From the NCBI GenBank assembly GCA_031257725.1, contig JAIROD010000232.1:1-11667 (forward strand): a stretch of 11,667 nucleotides of DNA, read 5' to 3'. Source of the stretch: Planctomycetaceae bacterium (lineage in GTDB: Bacteria; Planctomycetota; Planctomycetia; Pirellulales; Thermoguttaceae). Both the position numbers and the translations under genes were made by a program. Within the stretch, counting starts at the first letter, position 1. Every line of letters begins with the position of its first letter. The notes below the pieces were generated by a model. The model worked only from the letters and a program-made list of their open reading frames with translations, searched no databases and was not told the DNA's origin. Positions 1 to 6,005 of this stretch are shown piece by piece.

Positions 1-84
1 TTTTCTACCAATATTTCGTCCCTAACGGGACGAGCGTTTTTAATCGACATCATTTTCTACCAAGATGTTGTCCCTAACGGGACA
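1..84. repeat. Two copies of a hairpin-bearing intergenic repeat, 52-bp period
   Basis: Two copies of a roughly 31-bp sequence begin at 1 and 53, both opening TTTTCTACCAA and both ending in the inverted repeat GTCCCTAACGGGAC (18-31 and 70-83). The flanking pair that extends the stem is C-G in copy 1 (17/32) and T-A in copy 2 (69/84), so pairing is kept although the bases differ. The intervening ATATTTC/GATGTTG bases diverge. The array may continue left of the window. It looks like an interspersed palindromic repeat family; its function is unknown. Confidence 0.6.
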
Positions 85-173
85 GAAAAAGGAACATTGA
101 CCGCGACTGAATAGTTACATTGGATCATTGCCGAGCGGGAGGGAAATTGGCGTTTACTTTATCAACTACTCCC

Positions 174-201
174 TTGACCATGAATAGGAGTATGATAAAA
201 T
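174..201 (+). promoter_or_regulatory. Sigma70-type promoter of tRNA-His
   Basis: TTGACC (174-179) and TAAAAT (196-201) each match five of six consensus bases and are separated by 16 bp. Transcription would start near 208, a few bases before the mature tRNA at 214. This is the best promoter match in the window. Confidence 0.7.
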
Positions 202-213
202 CTTGTGAATTAT

Positions 214-287
214 GGTGGTTGTAGCTCAATTGGCAGAGCACTGGATTGTGGTTCCAGGCGTTGTGGGTTCAAGTCCCATCAACCACC
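214..287 (+). tRNA. tRNA-His (anticodon GTG)
   Basis: A full cloverleaf can be drawn by hand. The acceptor stem pairs GTGGTTG (215-221) with CAACCAC (280-286). The D arm is GCTC/GAGC. The anticodon stem CTGGA/TCCAG encloses loop TTGTGGT with anticodon GTG. The T arm is GTGGG/CCCAT around TTCAAGT. G at 214 and C at 287 provide the extra G(-1):C73 pair diagnostic of histidine tRNA. The 3' CCA is not encoded and must be added after transcription. No other tRNA is adjacent, so it appears to be a single-gene unit. Confidence 0.95.
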
Positions 288-301
288 CTGCGGGAGTAAA
301 T

Positions 302-466
302 AGACTTTTTCGCTAACCGAAGGATCGCACGCGTCCCGCGTGCATGAGTTAGCGCAAATGTCTAATTTCCCACTAACTCTGGGGATGTACGCGGGACGCG
401 TGCGTTCCTTTCCTAAATAAACCTGTTCGTGTTGTTTCATCATGTTTAGGGTTAGCGAAAAGGTCT
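302..466. repeat. Palindromic, IS-end-like repeat cluster beside tRNA-His
   Basis: The left end (302-319, AGACTTTTTCGCTAACCG) and the right end (449-466) are inverted copies matching at 16 of 18 positions. A third copy lies at 345-362 and pairs with the left one to make a 61-bp palindromic unit (302-362). That unit carries an inner perfect hairpin, GCACGCG-TCC-CGCGTGC. A near-inverse of the inner sequence recurs at 388-403. The GTTAGCGAAAA core is shared with both ends of the adjacent insertion sequence. It could be a miniature element mobilised by that IS family, or the remains of stacked IS ends. No gene is seen here. Confidence 0.55.
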
Positions 467-486
467 CTTTTAGCCATCAGTAGGCA

Positions 487-703
487 ATGAAACAAAACAG
501 AGCATGTCATTTCCCTACGTTGTCGGATTGTCCAAGCCCTTCGAACGGGTCAATCCCAGCGTTCAGTATCGCGTCAATTTGGCGTAAGCCGGTCCGTAGT
601 CCGTCGTTGGCTTCAACGAGCCGGTGCTCAGCGACTTGATCGAGTTGACTGGAAGAATCATCGCACAATACGTACTCAAACGCATAATCGTACATCAAAT
701 AAC
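487..703 (+). pseudogene. Transposase N-terminal HTH segment, open frame without a usable start
   Basis: The reading frame of the 704-1675 transposase stays open upstream to a stop at 488-490. It encodes a helix-turn-helix of IS481 type: codons from 563 read SVSRQFGVSRSVVRRWLQRA. After it comes a linker ending TSNN just before 704. This is the DNA-binding part expected at the N-terminus, yet the segment has no ATG, GTG, TTG or CTG codon in frame. An ATG at 487 lies in another frame. Removing one A from ATGAAACAAAACAG would join it to the HTH frame as Met-Asn-Lys-Thr. A one-base insertion just after the start codon is the simplest explanation; a rare ATT start (509) or a sequencing error cannot be excluded. 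Confidence 0.6.
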
Positions 704-1675
704 GTGGAACGATGTATTTTGCAAACCCGAAAAAATCTCAAGTCGAAAAGCGATTTGGGCGAGTATGGTGCTGTTGCGATTCATCGTGAAATGAGTTTGA
801 AGAATTGTCCGGTGATTCCTTCGATTCGAACGATCAATAGGATATTGAAACGTCATGGTTCTTTTGATTCGCAGTGTCGTATTCGTTACGAATCACCGCC
901 GCGTGGTTGGTATTTACCGAAGGTTGTTACGGGAGCAACGGAGTTGGATTCGTTTGATTACGTGGAGGATTTGCGGCTTGAAGACCGGCATGGTTTGGTG
1001 CAGGTGTTTAACGGTATCTCGTTACATGGTCATTTGGCTTGTTCATTTCCGTTTCAGCGGATGACTGCTGAAAATACAGTGTTTGCGTTGAAACAGCATT
1101 GGCAGGAATTTGGCGTTCCAAGTTACGCCCAATTTGATAACGCTACCGTGTTCACCGGATTTCCCGGTGTTGATTCCGTTGGTCAGGTGATTCGTTTTTG
1201 TCTGTCGCTTGGTGTCATACCGGTGTTTGCACCGCCGCGTGAAACCGGATTCCAAGCAGGGGCGGAACGCGATAACGGACAATGGCAAAAAAGTGTTTGG
1301 GAACGTTTTCATTTCAAAAACTATCGGATGTTGCTGAACCAATCCAGCCTTTATGTGAATGCCCATCGCAACAAACATTGGGCAACCATTGAAACAACCA
1401 ATAATCGTTATGATAGTTCACGTCAACATGTACCATTATCAAACAAACCACTTAAAGGAACAATTATTTTTATTCGGCGAACAGACAATAACGGCAACGT
1501 TAATATTTTAGGGCATCAATGGAATGTTGAGGCCTTGTGGACAAATCGTTTAGTCCGTGCCGAAATAAAACTCAATAAAAACATCATCCAATTTTATCAA
1601 TTACGAAGACGAGAACCAAACCAACAACCTTTACTAAATACCGTTAAATACAAAATAAACATACTACTCTATTAA
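704..1675 (+). CDS. IS481-like transposase, integrase core (DDE) region
   Basis: This is the DDE recombinase part of an insertion-sequence transposase, which cuts and joins the element's ends. From the GTG at 704, residues 1-55 hold the linker and second helical region (LGEYGAVAI, then TINRILKRHG). The rve-type catalytic core follows. The likely triad is D85 (or D82) in LDSFDYVED, D145 in QFDNATVF and E188 in FQAGAERDNGQW; the spacings of about 60 and 43 residues fit the family. The GTG lacks a good ribosome-binding site and cuts off the HTH encoded in the same frame upstream, so the true gene probably began near 487 and encoded about 395 residues. The catalytic part is intact, but the protein as a whole is probably not made in active form. 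The family call is firm; exact subgroup assignment is less sure. Confidence 0.8.
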   Translation: MERCILQTRKNLKSKSDLGEYGAVAIHREMSLKNCPVIPSIRTINRILKRHGSFDSQCRIRYESPPRGWYLPKVVTGATELDSFDYVEDLRLEDRHGLVQVFNGISLHGHLACSFPFQRMTAENTVFALKQHWQEFGVPSYAQFDNATVFTGFPGVDSVGQVIRFCLSLGVIPVFAPPRETGFQAGAERDNGQWQKSVWERFHFKNYRMLLNQSSLYVNAHRNKHWATIETTNNRYDSSRQHVPLSNKPLKGTIIFIRRTDNNGNVNILGHQWNVEALWTNRLVRAEIKLNKNIIQFYQLRRREPNQQPLLNTVKYKINILLY

Positions 1676-1720
1676 AGTAATGAAATTAAAATACGGACAT
1701 TATTGAATTATAGGTGACAA

Positions 1721-1773
1721 CCAAAAAGACCCACCCAATGACAATTCGCTGGCACACAAGTGGGCCTTTTTCG
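1721..1773. terminator. Long stem-loop at the IS right end, possible terminator
   Basis: CCAAAAAGACCCAC (1721-1734) pairs with GTGGGCCTTTTTCG (1760-1773) at 12 of 14 positions around a 25-base loop. A-rich and T-rich ends make it look like a bidirectional rho-independent terminator lying 45 bp after the transposase stop. It overlaps the IS right inverted repeat, so it may instead be part of the transposase binding site. Confidence 0.4.
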
Positions 1774-1900
1774 CTGACACATGACCAATTATTAAAAAAA
1801 GGAATAATAAGGTTAGGTTTCTGGTAGGACTCTTGCTACTAAGGTTTTTTTGTTAAATGGTTTAGTCAGGAAAATCAGGTTACGGAGAGAATCGCGGTAC

Positions 1901-1937
1901 CAACGCGGGGCAAGCCCACGCCGTTAACTTTCGGTAA
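1901..1937 (+). repeat. Dispersed 37-bp repeat, copy 1 (copy 2 at 7214-7250)
   Basis: A 37-bp stretch starting CAACGCGGGGCAAGCCCACG is identical at 1901-1937 and 7214-7250. Weaker similarity continues for about 20 bp more (TAATGATGAAAGATTC against GAATGATGAGAGATTC). The first half is a poor palindrome. Both copies are intergenic, which points to an interspersed repeat family and not conserved coding. Confidence 0.75.
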
Positions 1938-2011
1938 ATTCCTAATGATGAAAGATTCCCAAATGTTTTTTCGCAACCTTCCGATTGCGGCTCTGAAGAC
2001 GACACGCGATA

Positions 2012-2038
2012 ACCCTAATCGTTGCCCCAAAACAACAA
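2012..2038 (+). repeat. Left copy of inverted repeat bracketing the SNF2 gene
   Basis: ACCCTAATCGTTGCCCCAAA and the following ACAACAA are the reverse complement of 5076-5103 apart from two mismatches and a one-base gap. The two copies lie just outside the 3' and 5' ends of the helicase gene. Confidence 0.6.
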
Positions 2039-2109
2039 ACGCTCCTCATTGTCCTTCATCTCCCCATTATCCCTAATATCCTCCTATTTATTTCTAATGT
2101 TCTCTCCGA

Positions 2110-4992
2110 TTAGGTATTGCCGGTGCGGTTGAGGTCAAGGGCAACCATTTTGAGCAGTTCCTCATCGGTCATTTCCGTGATAAGCGTTTCACCGCCGCCT
2201 TCGATCATTTCATTCGCTAAACTCTGTTTATTCCTGATCATTTCATCAATCTTTTCTTCAACAGTTCCACGACAAACAAATTTATGTACTAAGACGTTTT
2301 TACGTTGTCCGATACGGAATGCCCGATCTGTTGCCTGATTTTCGACCGCCGGATTCCACCATCGGTCAAAATGAATCACGTGAGACGCCGATGTCAGATT
2401 TAAACCGGTTCCGCCGGCTTTGAGCGATAGAACAAAAAACGGCGGTCCCGATTCCGTTTGGAACGCCTCAACCATTTCACGACGTTTTTTAATCGCAGTC
2501 GTTCCGTCCAGAATAAGACCCGTGCGACGGAATACATTTTGTAAATGCAACGAAAGCGGTTCCGTGATTTCCCGAAACTGGGTGAAAATCAGAACCTTTT
2601 CCTGACGCGACGCAATTTCATCACCAATCTCTTTTAACCGTTCAAATTTACCGCTCAACACCGGATCATAATCGCCGTTGCCGGTCAATTGCGCCGGATG
2701 ATTACAAATCTGCTTGAACCGCAGCAAATAGGAAAGAATCAGACCGCGACGACTAATTCCGTCTCGATTTTCCCTCAACTCCTTGCTCAATTGTTCCACC
2801 GATTGCGAATACAAAACGGCTTGCCTTTTACTAAGACCACACCACGCCGTCATCTCCGTTTTGTCCGGCAAATCGGAAATAATCCGCTTGTCCGTCTTCA
2901 AACGCCGTAAAATATAGGGTTGCGTCAATTTTCGTAATGGAGCGTAATTCATCGCGTTGTTTTTGTCCGAAAGCGACTTGACCAATTTGGCAAAACCATT
3001 GCTCGATCCCAACAAACCGGGATTGAGAAAATCAAAAAGCGACCAAAGATCAGATAATCGGTTTTCAATTGGTGTTCCGGTTAATACGACCCGCCCGTCC
3101 GATTTCAATCCCTTAACCGCCTTCGCCTGCCGTGTTCCCGCATTTTTAATCGCCTGCGCTTCGTCAAGAATAATCGTATTCCAATGTCTCGATTGAATCC
3201 AACCAAGACGTTCCACCATCCCGTAAGTTGTCATCACAAGATCAATTTCATTCTGATTTTTCGGTTCTTCGGTTCCGTCCCCGCTGGAATGAGCAATACG
3301 TATCTTCAACTCCGGTGCAAATTTTTTGATTTCCGATTCCCAGTTGCCAAGCAACGATGCCGGTGCAACAAGCAATGATGCCGGAGCAACAGGCAATGAA
3401 ACGGTTGGAGGTGAAAGCGGGGCGGATTGCGGAGACGGGGAATCCGTTTGCCGCGAAACGGAAACATCAATACCGGACGGAGCGGACTCCCGCTCTTGGT
3501 TACACTCTTTTTTGAACATTAAAAGTAAAGCAATCACCTGAATCGTTTTACCAAGTCCCATGTCGTCCGCCAGACATGCGCCCAAACCAAGTTGCGACAT
3601 CAGACGAAGCCAACGAACACCAATTTCCTGATAAGGTCGAAGTGTTGCGCAAAGACCAATTTGATCAAACGAAAAATCCTTTGTCCGGTTCGGATCACGG
3701 ACTGCCGCCAGTGTTTCGGCAAAAGAACCAATCGGCGTTACCTCCGACCAATCGCGAAATTCCGTTTCTTTATCAAGTGTACTCCGTTGACTATGAACCG
3801 GCAGACCGGAAAGAAGTCTCATACCGTCATAAAACGATAATCCTTCTTTCTGTACAACATCATCGATCTTTTGCCAGTGATCCAACGCCGCCTGAAGTTT
3901 CTCACGGTCAACTTCAACCCACTGACCGCGAAGCCGTACCAAAGAACCGTCCGCATTCAATAATTCCGTCAATTCTTCTTCCGTCAACCGTTCACCGTTC
4001 AAAACCGTATCAATATGAAAATCCAAAAGCGTATTGACATTCAGTGCTGCCGCCGTTTTTTTGGTATCAATATTGACTCGAACCTGCGGGCGTGAACTTT
4101 GGCGGCTCTTCCACCAGTCGGGAACACGAACAATCAAACCGGATTCCTCAAGTACCGGAATATCCTGTAACAATTGATAAGCCTGCTGCGGAGTCCACGC
4201 ACGTGCCTGATAAACCGTCTGATCAGAAACCATCCCCTGAAGCCATGCACATCGTTCCGCCGCAACGGTGATCGGTTGCAATAATCGAAGCAAGGCTCCG
4301 CGATCCTGAACCGAGGCATACTCTGTTAACGCCTTAGATAACGGTAACTGAATCGGTTTGGCGTTGGCGGAAACCTTGTCGGTGTAGGTTGCCATGAATG
4401 CGAATGGTCTTACCTCGTCGCGTTTATTCTCTGCAAGATGGAACGTAACTCGACCAACTGTCCGCCAAAGCGGATTTTGTTGTTGAATCCAATCGGCGGC
4501 ACCCAACGGATGTTGTTCAATCTTTTTATGTACCAATTTATCGAGTTCCCGCCACCATTCGGCGAGAACTTCCGCCGTAAGATATTCCGCACCCGGTATC
4601 GGCGGAATATTGATCAGAAAGATTTCCGTCTCAAAAACAGTCGGCGGCGGAACCGGCGGTAAGTTCGTAATAAATTTATCTTCAATATTCTTGTCGCTGA
4701 AATTACCCAATTCAGGAAGATGACACAACCGCGTCAGATAATTTTTTGCAAAATTCCGCAGAAAATCAAAATCAACCGGCAACACCGTTTCCAATTCAAC
4801 GGTTGCCAAGTGTAACAATCCACTCGGATAATCCTGATCACGCCCAAAAGCGTTACGGAGTTTATTCTCTAACGGTGAAACGGTTGGTTCGGTATTTTTC
4901 CGATCTGAATTTTGATCTGATATTTCCGGTTCACCAAGATAAGGATGCCCATTCGGTGAAATATGGACTTGAGGAAACGTAGAAAGCGGCAT
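2110..4992 (-). CDS. SNF2-family DEAD/DEAH-type helicase (bacterial Snf2/RapA-like)
   Basis: A 960-residue ATP-dependent DNA translocase of the SNF2 family, acting in the cytoplasm on DNA or protein-DNA complexes; its partner is unknown. Numbered from the ATG at 4992, the order is an N-terminal region of about 430 residues including the SNF2-associated (DUF3670-like) stretch near 320-375. Then come SNF2_N with motif I DDMGLGKT (476-483), motif II DEAQ (610-613) and motif III LTGTPIENR, and helicase C with LKAGGTGLNLTSASHVIHFD and motif VI DRAFRIGQ (889-896). All hallmark motifs are intact. Between motifs I and Ia is a Ser/Pro-rich insert of about 40 residues ending in a tandem VAPASLL duplication (535-548). 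I chose the ATG at 4992; an in-frame TTG at 5028 would add 12 residues. Neither has a clear Shine-Dalgarno sequence, but the upstream promoter allows both. It is a monocistronic minus-strand gene bracketed by inverted repeats. Confidence 0.93.
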   Translation of the reverse strand: MPLSTFPQVHISPNGHPYLGEPEISDQNSDRKNTEPTVSPLENKLRNAFGRDQDYPSGLLHLATVELETVLPVDFDFLRNFAKNYLTRLCHLPELGNFSDKNIEDKFITNLPPVPPPTVFETEIFLINIPPIPGAEYLTAEVLAEWWRELDKLVHKKIEQHPLGAADWIQQQNPLWRTVGRVTFHLAENKRDEVRPFAFMATYTDKVSANAKPIQLPLSKALTEYASVQDRGALLRLLQPITVAAERCAWLQGMVSDQTVYQARAWTPQQAYQLLQDIPVLEESGLIVRVPDWWKSRQSSRPQVRVNIDTKKTAAALNVNTLLDFHIDTVLNGERLTEEELTELLNADGSLVRLRGQWVEVDREKLQAALDHWQKIDDVVQKEGLSFYDGMRLLSGLPVHSQRSTLDKETEFRDWSEVTPIGSFAETLAAVRDPNRTKDFSFDQIGLCATLRPYQEIGVRWLRLMSQLGLGACLADDMGLGKTIQVIALLLMFKKECNQERESAPSGIDVSVSRQTDSPSPQSAPLSPPTVSLPVAPASLLVAPASLLGNWESEIKKFAPELKIRIAHSSGDGTEEPKNQNEIDLVMTTYGMVERLGWIQSRHWNTIILDEAQAIKNAGTRQAKAVKGLKSDGRVVLTGTPIENRLSDLWSLFDFLNPGLLGSSNGFAKLVKSLSDKNNAMNYAPLRKLTQPYILRRLKTDKRIISDLPDKTEMTAWCGLSKRQAVLYSQSVEQLSKELRENRDGISRRGLILSYLLRFKQICNHPAQLTGNGDYDPVLSGKFERLKEIGDEIASRQEKVLIFTQFREITEPLSLHLQNVFRRTGLILDGTTAIKKRREMVEAFQTESGPPFFVLSLKAGGTGLNLTSASHVIHFDRWWNPAVENQATDRAFRIGQRKNVLVHKFVCRGTVEEKIDEMIRNKQSLANEMIEGGGETLITEMTDEELLKMVALDLNRTGNT
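3349..3390 (-). repeat. 21-bp tandem duplication within SNF2 motif Ia
   Basis: Two adjacent 21-bp units (3349-3369 and 3370-3390), differing at two bases, each encode VAPASLL on the minus strand. This is the family's motif Ia segment (normally one copy before LGNW). A partial third copy follows at 3391-3398. The frame is kept. Confidence 0.75.
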
Positions 4993-5035
4993 AGCGGTAT
5001 AATATAATGAAACAGCACAAAAAAACAATTTTCAT

Positions 5036-5064
5036 TTTATACCCTAATCAAATGCAATCGTCCA
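5036..5064 (-). promoter_or_regulatory. Candidate promoter of the SNF2 helicase gene
   Basis: Read on the minus strand, TGGACG (5064-5059) and TATAAA (5041-5036) are separated by 17 bp, matching four and five of six consensus bases. Transcription would start near 5028-5030, giving a leader of about 36 bases before the ATG at 4992. AT-richness makes chance matches common. Confidence 0.4.
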
Positions 5065-5075
5065 GAGGGAGTGTG

Positions 5076-5103
5076 TTGTTGTTTTGGGGTGACGATTAAG
5101 GGT
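5076..5103 (-). repeat. Right copy of inverted repeat bracketing the SNF2 gene
   Basis: TTGTTGTTTTGGGG, then ACGATTA and GGGT, mirror 2012-2038 on the other strand with two substitutions and one extra A. It lies upstream of the proposed helicase promoter, so if the pair marks a unit, that unit contains the gene and its promoter. Confidence 0.6.
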
Positions 5104-5142
5104 AACTGTCTATTTTAAACACGAAACACACTAAATTTCACG

Positions 5143-5181
5143 GTAATATATCAGTGGAATTTTTCGGAGATTGAAGTTTAT
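5143..5181 (+). repeat. Dispersed 39-bp repeat, copy 1 (copy 2 at 6919-6957)
   Basis: The stretch beginning GTAATATATCAGTGGAATTT matches 6919-6957 in 38 of 39 positions and in the same orientation. One copy lies outside and one inside the 28-bp inverted repeat at 5370/7152. Both are followed at some distance by GGTCATTCG. No coding role is seen. Confidence 0.75.
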
Positions 5182-5186
5182 GTTTT

Positions 5187-5249
5187 ACCACCCCTAGCCC
5201 CTCCGAAGGAGGGGAATAATTCCCCTCCTTCGGAGGGGCTAGGGGTGGT
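5187..5249. repeat. Perfect 63-bp palindrome
   Basis: Arms of 31 bases (5187-5217 and 5219-5249) are exact reverse complements around a single A at 5218. The left arm begins ACCACCCCTAGCCCCTCCGA. Each arm also contains a smaller palindrome, CCCCTCC-GAA-GGAGGGG. GC-rich arms in an AT-rich region suggest an interspersed REP-like element, inserted as a double copy. As RNA it would be a very stable hairpin. Confidence 0.9.
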
Positions 5250-5369
5250 CATTCGGAGGAAACGACTGAATAGTTAAAAAAAAATATTTCACTTATATAT
5301 TACAAAAAATTGACCCCAAAATCTTTTCGTGTATTTCGTGTGGTTTGTGTTAAAAAGGTTAAAACAAAA

Positions 5370-5397
5370 GTATCTATTCAGTAGAGTGTATTATCAG
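5370..5397 (+). repeat. Left copy of 28-bp inverted repeat (partner 7125-7152)
   Basis: GTATCTATTCAGTAGAGTGT followed by ATTATCAG matches the reverse complement of 7125-7152 at 27 of 28 positions. The pair encloses 1783 bp containing the hairpin cluster, the 21-bp array and one gene. A partial third copy (TATTCAGTAGA) occurs near 6965. No clear target-site duplication flanks the pair. Confidence 0.8.
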
Positions 5398-5422
5398 TTC
5401 ATGTTACGCATTGGTTTGATTT

Positions 5423-5633
5423 AACGCCGTAGGCGTTTTTATGTGAATAACCGCCGGTTTCAACCGGCGGAAAAGTACCGCCCCTAAACTCAACCCCTTT
5501 AGGGGTTGTACTAAAAAATATCGTTCAAATTTAATGCCGCTTTTGGACACCCCCTAAAGGGGTTTAGGTGCTTGTGTGTCCGTTACCGCCGGTTGAAACC
5601 GGCGGTTATTCACGTTGAACCCCTAAAGGGGTT
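5423..5633. repeat. Nested palindrome/hairpin cluster
   Basis: Several short palindromes are nested. AACGCC-GTA-GGCGTT plus T-run (5423-5440) is terminator-like on the plus strand. A 28-bp stretch ending CCGCCGGTTTCAACCGGCGG (5443-5470) is the exact reverse complement of 5586-5613. CAACCCCTTTAGGGGTTG (5491-5508), CCCCTAAAGGGG (5551-5562) and AACCCCTAAAGGGGTT (5618-5633) lie within or next to it. It resembles a REP/BIME-type composite; no gene transcribed into it is known. Confidence 0.7.
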
Positions 5634-5690
5634 GTTCGTTGTAATAAATCAATCGCAAAATGTAAAACTTCCAATCGAGTGAATAGATAC

Positions 5691-6005
5691 CTACAATGAC
5701 TTAATGTAGTTCTACAATGACTTAATGTAGTTCTACAATGACTTAATGTAGTTCTACAATGACTTGATGTAGTTCTACAATGACTTAATGTAGTTCTACA
5801 ATGACTTAATGTAGTTCTACAATGACTTGATGTAGTTCTACAATGACTTAATGTAGTTCTACATTGACATAATGTAGTTCTACATTGACCTAATGTAGTT
5901 CTACATTGACTTAATGTAGTTCTACATTGACTTAATGTAGTTCTACAATGACTTGATGTAGTTCTACAATGACTTAATGTAGTTCTACAATGACCAATTG
6001 TAGGG
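5691..6005. repeat. 21-bp tandem repeat array, 14 full units plus a degenerate one
   Basis: Fourteen head-to-tail 21-bp units fill 5691-5984, and a diverged 15th unit (5985-6005) and a half unit follow. Unit core: CTACAATGACTTAATGTAG plus TT. Seven units (1, 2, 3, 5, 6, 8, 14) are identical. Units 4, 7 and 13 have TTGATG; units 9-12 have CTACATT. Each unit is an inverted repeat with a five-base centre always starting GAC. Units 9-12 have perfect 7-bp arms CTACATT/AATGTAG, and the 15th has the alternative perfect arms CTACAAT/ATTGTAG. Twenty-one bp is two turns of B-DNA, so all copies face the same side. It could be an iteron-like or operator array, an RNA of serial hairpins, or a minisatellite. 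Confidence 0.95.

Larger units (their letters stand above)
443..1781 (+). mobile_element. IS481-like insertion sequence, probably damaged
   Basis: The transposase frame is bracketed by imperfect terminal inverted repeats. The left end reads TGTTTAGGGTTAGCGAAAAGG from 443 (first 20 bases TGTTTAGGGTTAGCGAAAAG). The right end, read inward on the opposite strand from 1781, is TGTGTCAGCGAAAAAGG. Both start with TGT, share (T/C)AGCGAAAA, and differ by a 4-base gap. The resulting length of about 1.34 kb suits an IS of this type. I see no convincing target-site duplication in the flanks. Exact ends are inferred from the repeat match and could shift by a few bases. Confidence 0.6.
1782..2109. other. 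Intergenic region between the IS and the SNF2 gene
   Basis: No gene is supported here. It holds one copy of a dispersed repeat (1901-1937) and the left copy of an inverted repeat that brackets the helicase gene (2012-2038). The stretch directly after the helicase stop (2040-2109, read on the minus strand) is purine-rich, with no hairpin plus T-run, so no terminator is called. Confidence 0.5.
5250..5690. other. Gene-free intergenic repeat mosaic before the 21-bp array
   Basis: I see no supportable gene. The stretch contains the CGACTGAATAGTTA motif (5263-5276, also at 104-117), a GTGTATTTCGTGTGG-type repeat near 5329, the left 28-bp inverted repeat (5370-5397), and a hairpin cluster (5423-5633). 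A TGAATAGATAC copy (5680-5690) directly abuts the array. Confidence 0.6.

Noticed and set aside
1..84. End of a CRISPR array (two repeats, 21-bp spacing)
   Set aside because: The two repeats diverge inside the proposed repeat, the spacing is short for spacers, and the second copy ends in ordinary intergenic DNA. An interspersed palindromic repeat fits better.
302..362. Rho-independent terminator of tRNA-His
   Set aside because: The T-run (306-310) comes before the hairpin and not after it, and the whole stretch matches IS-end repeats.
507..698. Minus-strand 63-codon ORF
   Set aside because: It is the antisense of the transposase HTH-coding segment and shows no domain of its own.
3576..4037. 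Plus-strand 153-codon ORF inside the SNF2 gene
   Set aside because: It is a shadow frame of a gene whose minus-strand motifs are unmistakable, and its composition shows no protein-like pattern.
5691..6005. CRISPR array
   Set aside because: Units follow each other without unique spacers, the period is only 21 bp, and there is no cas gene in the window.
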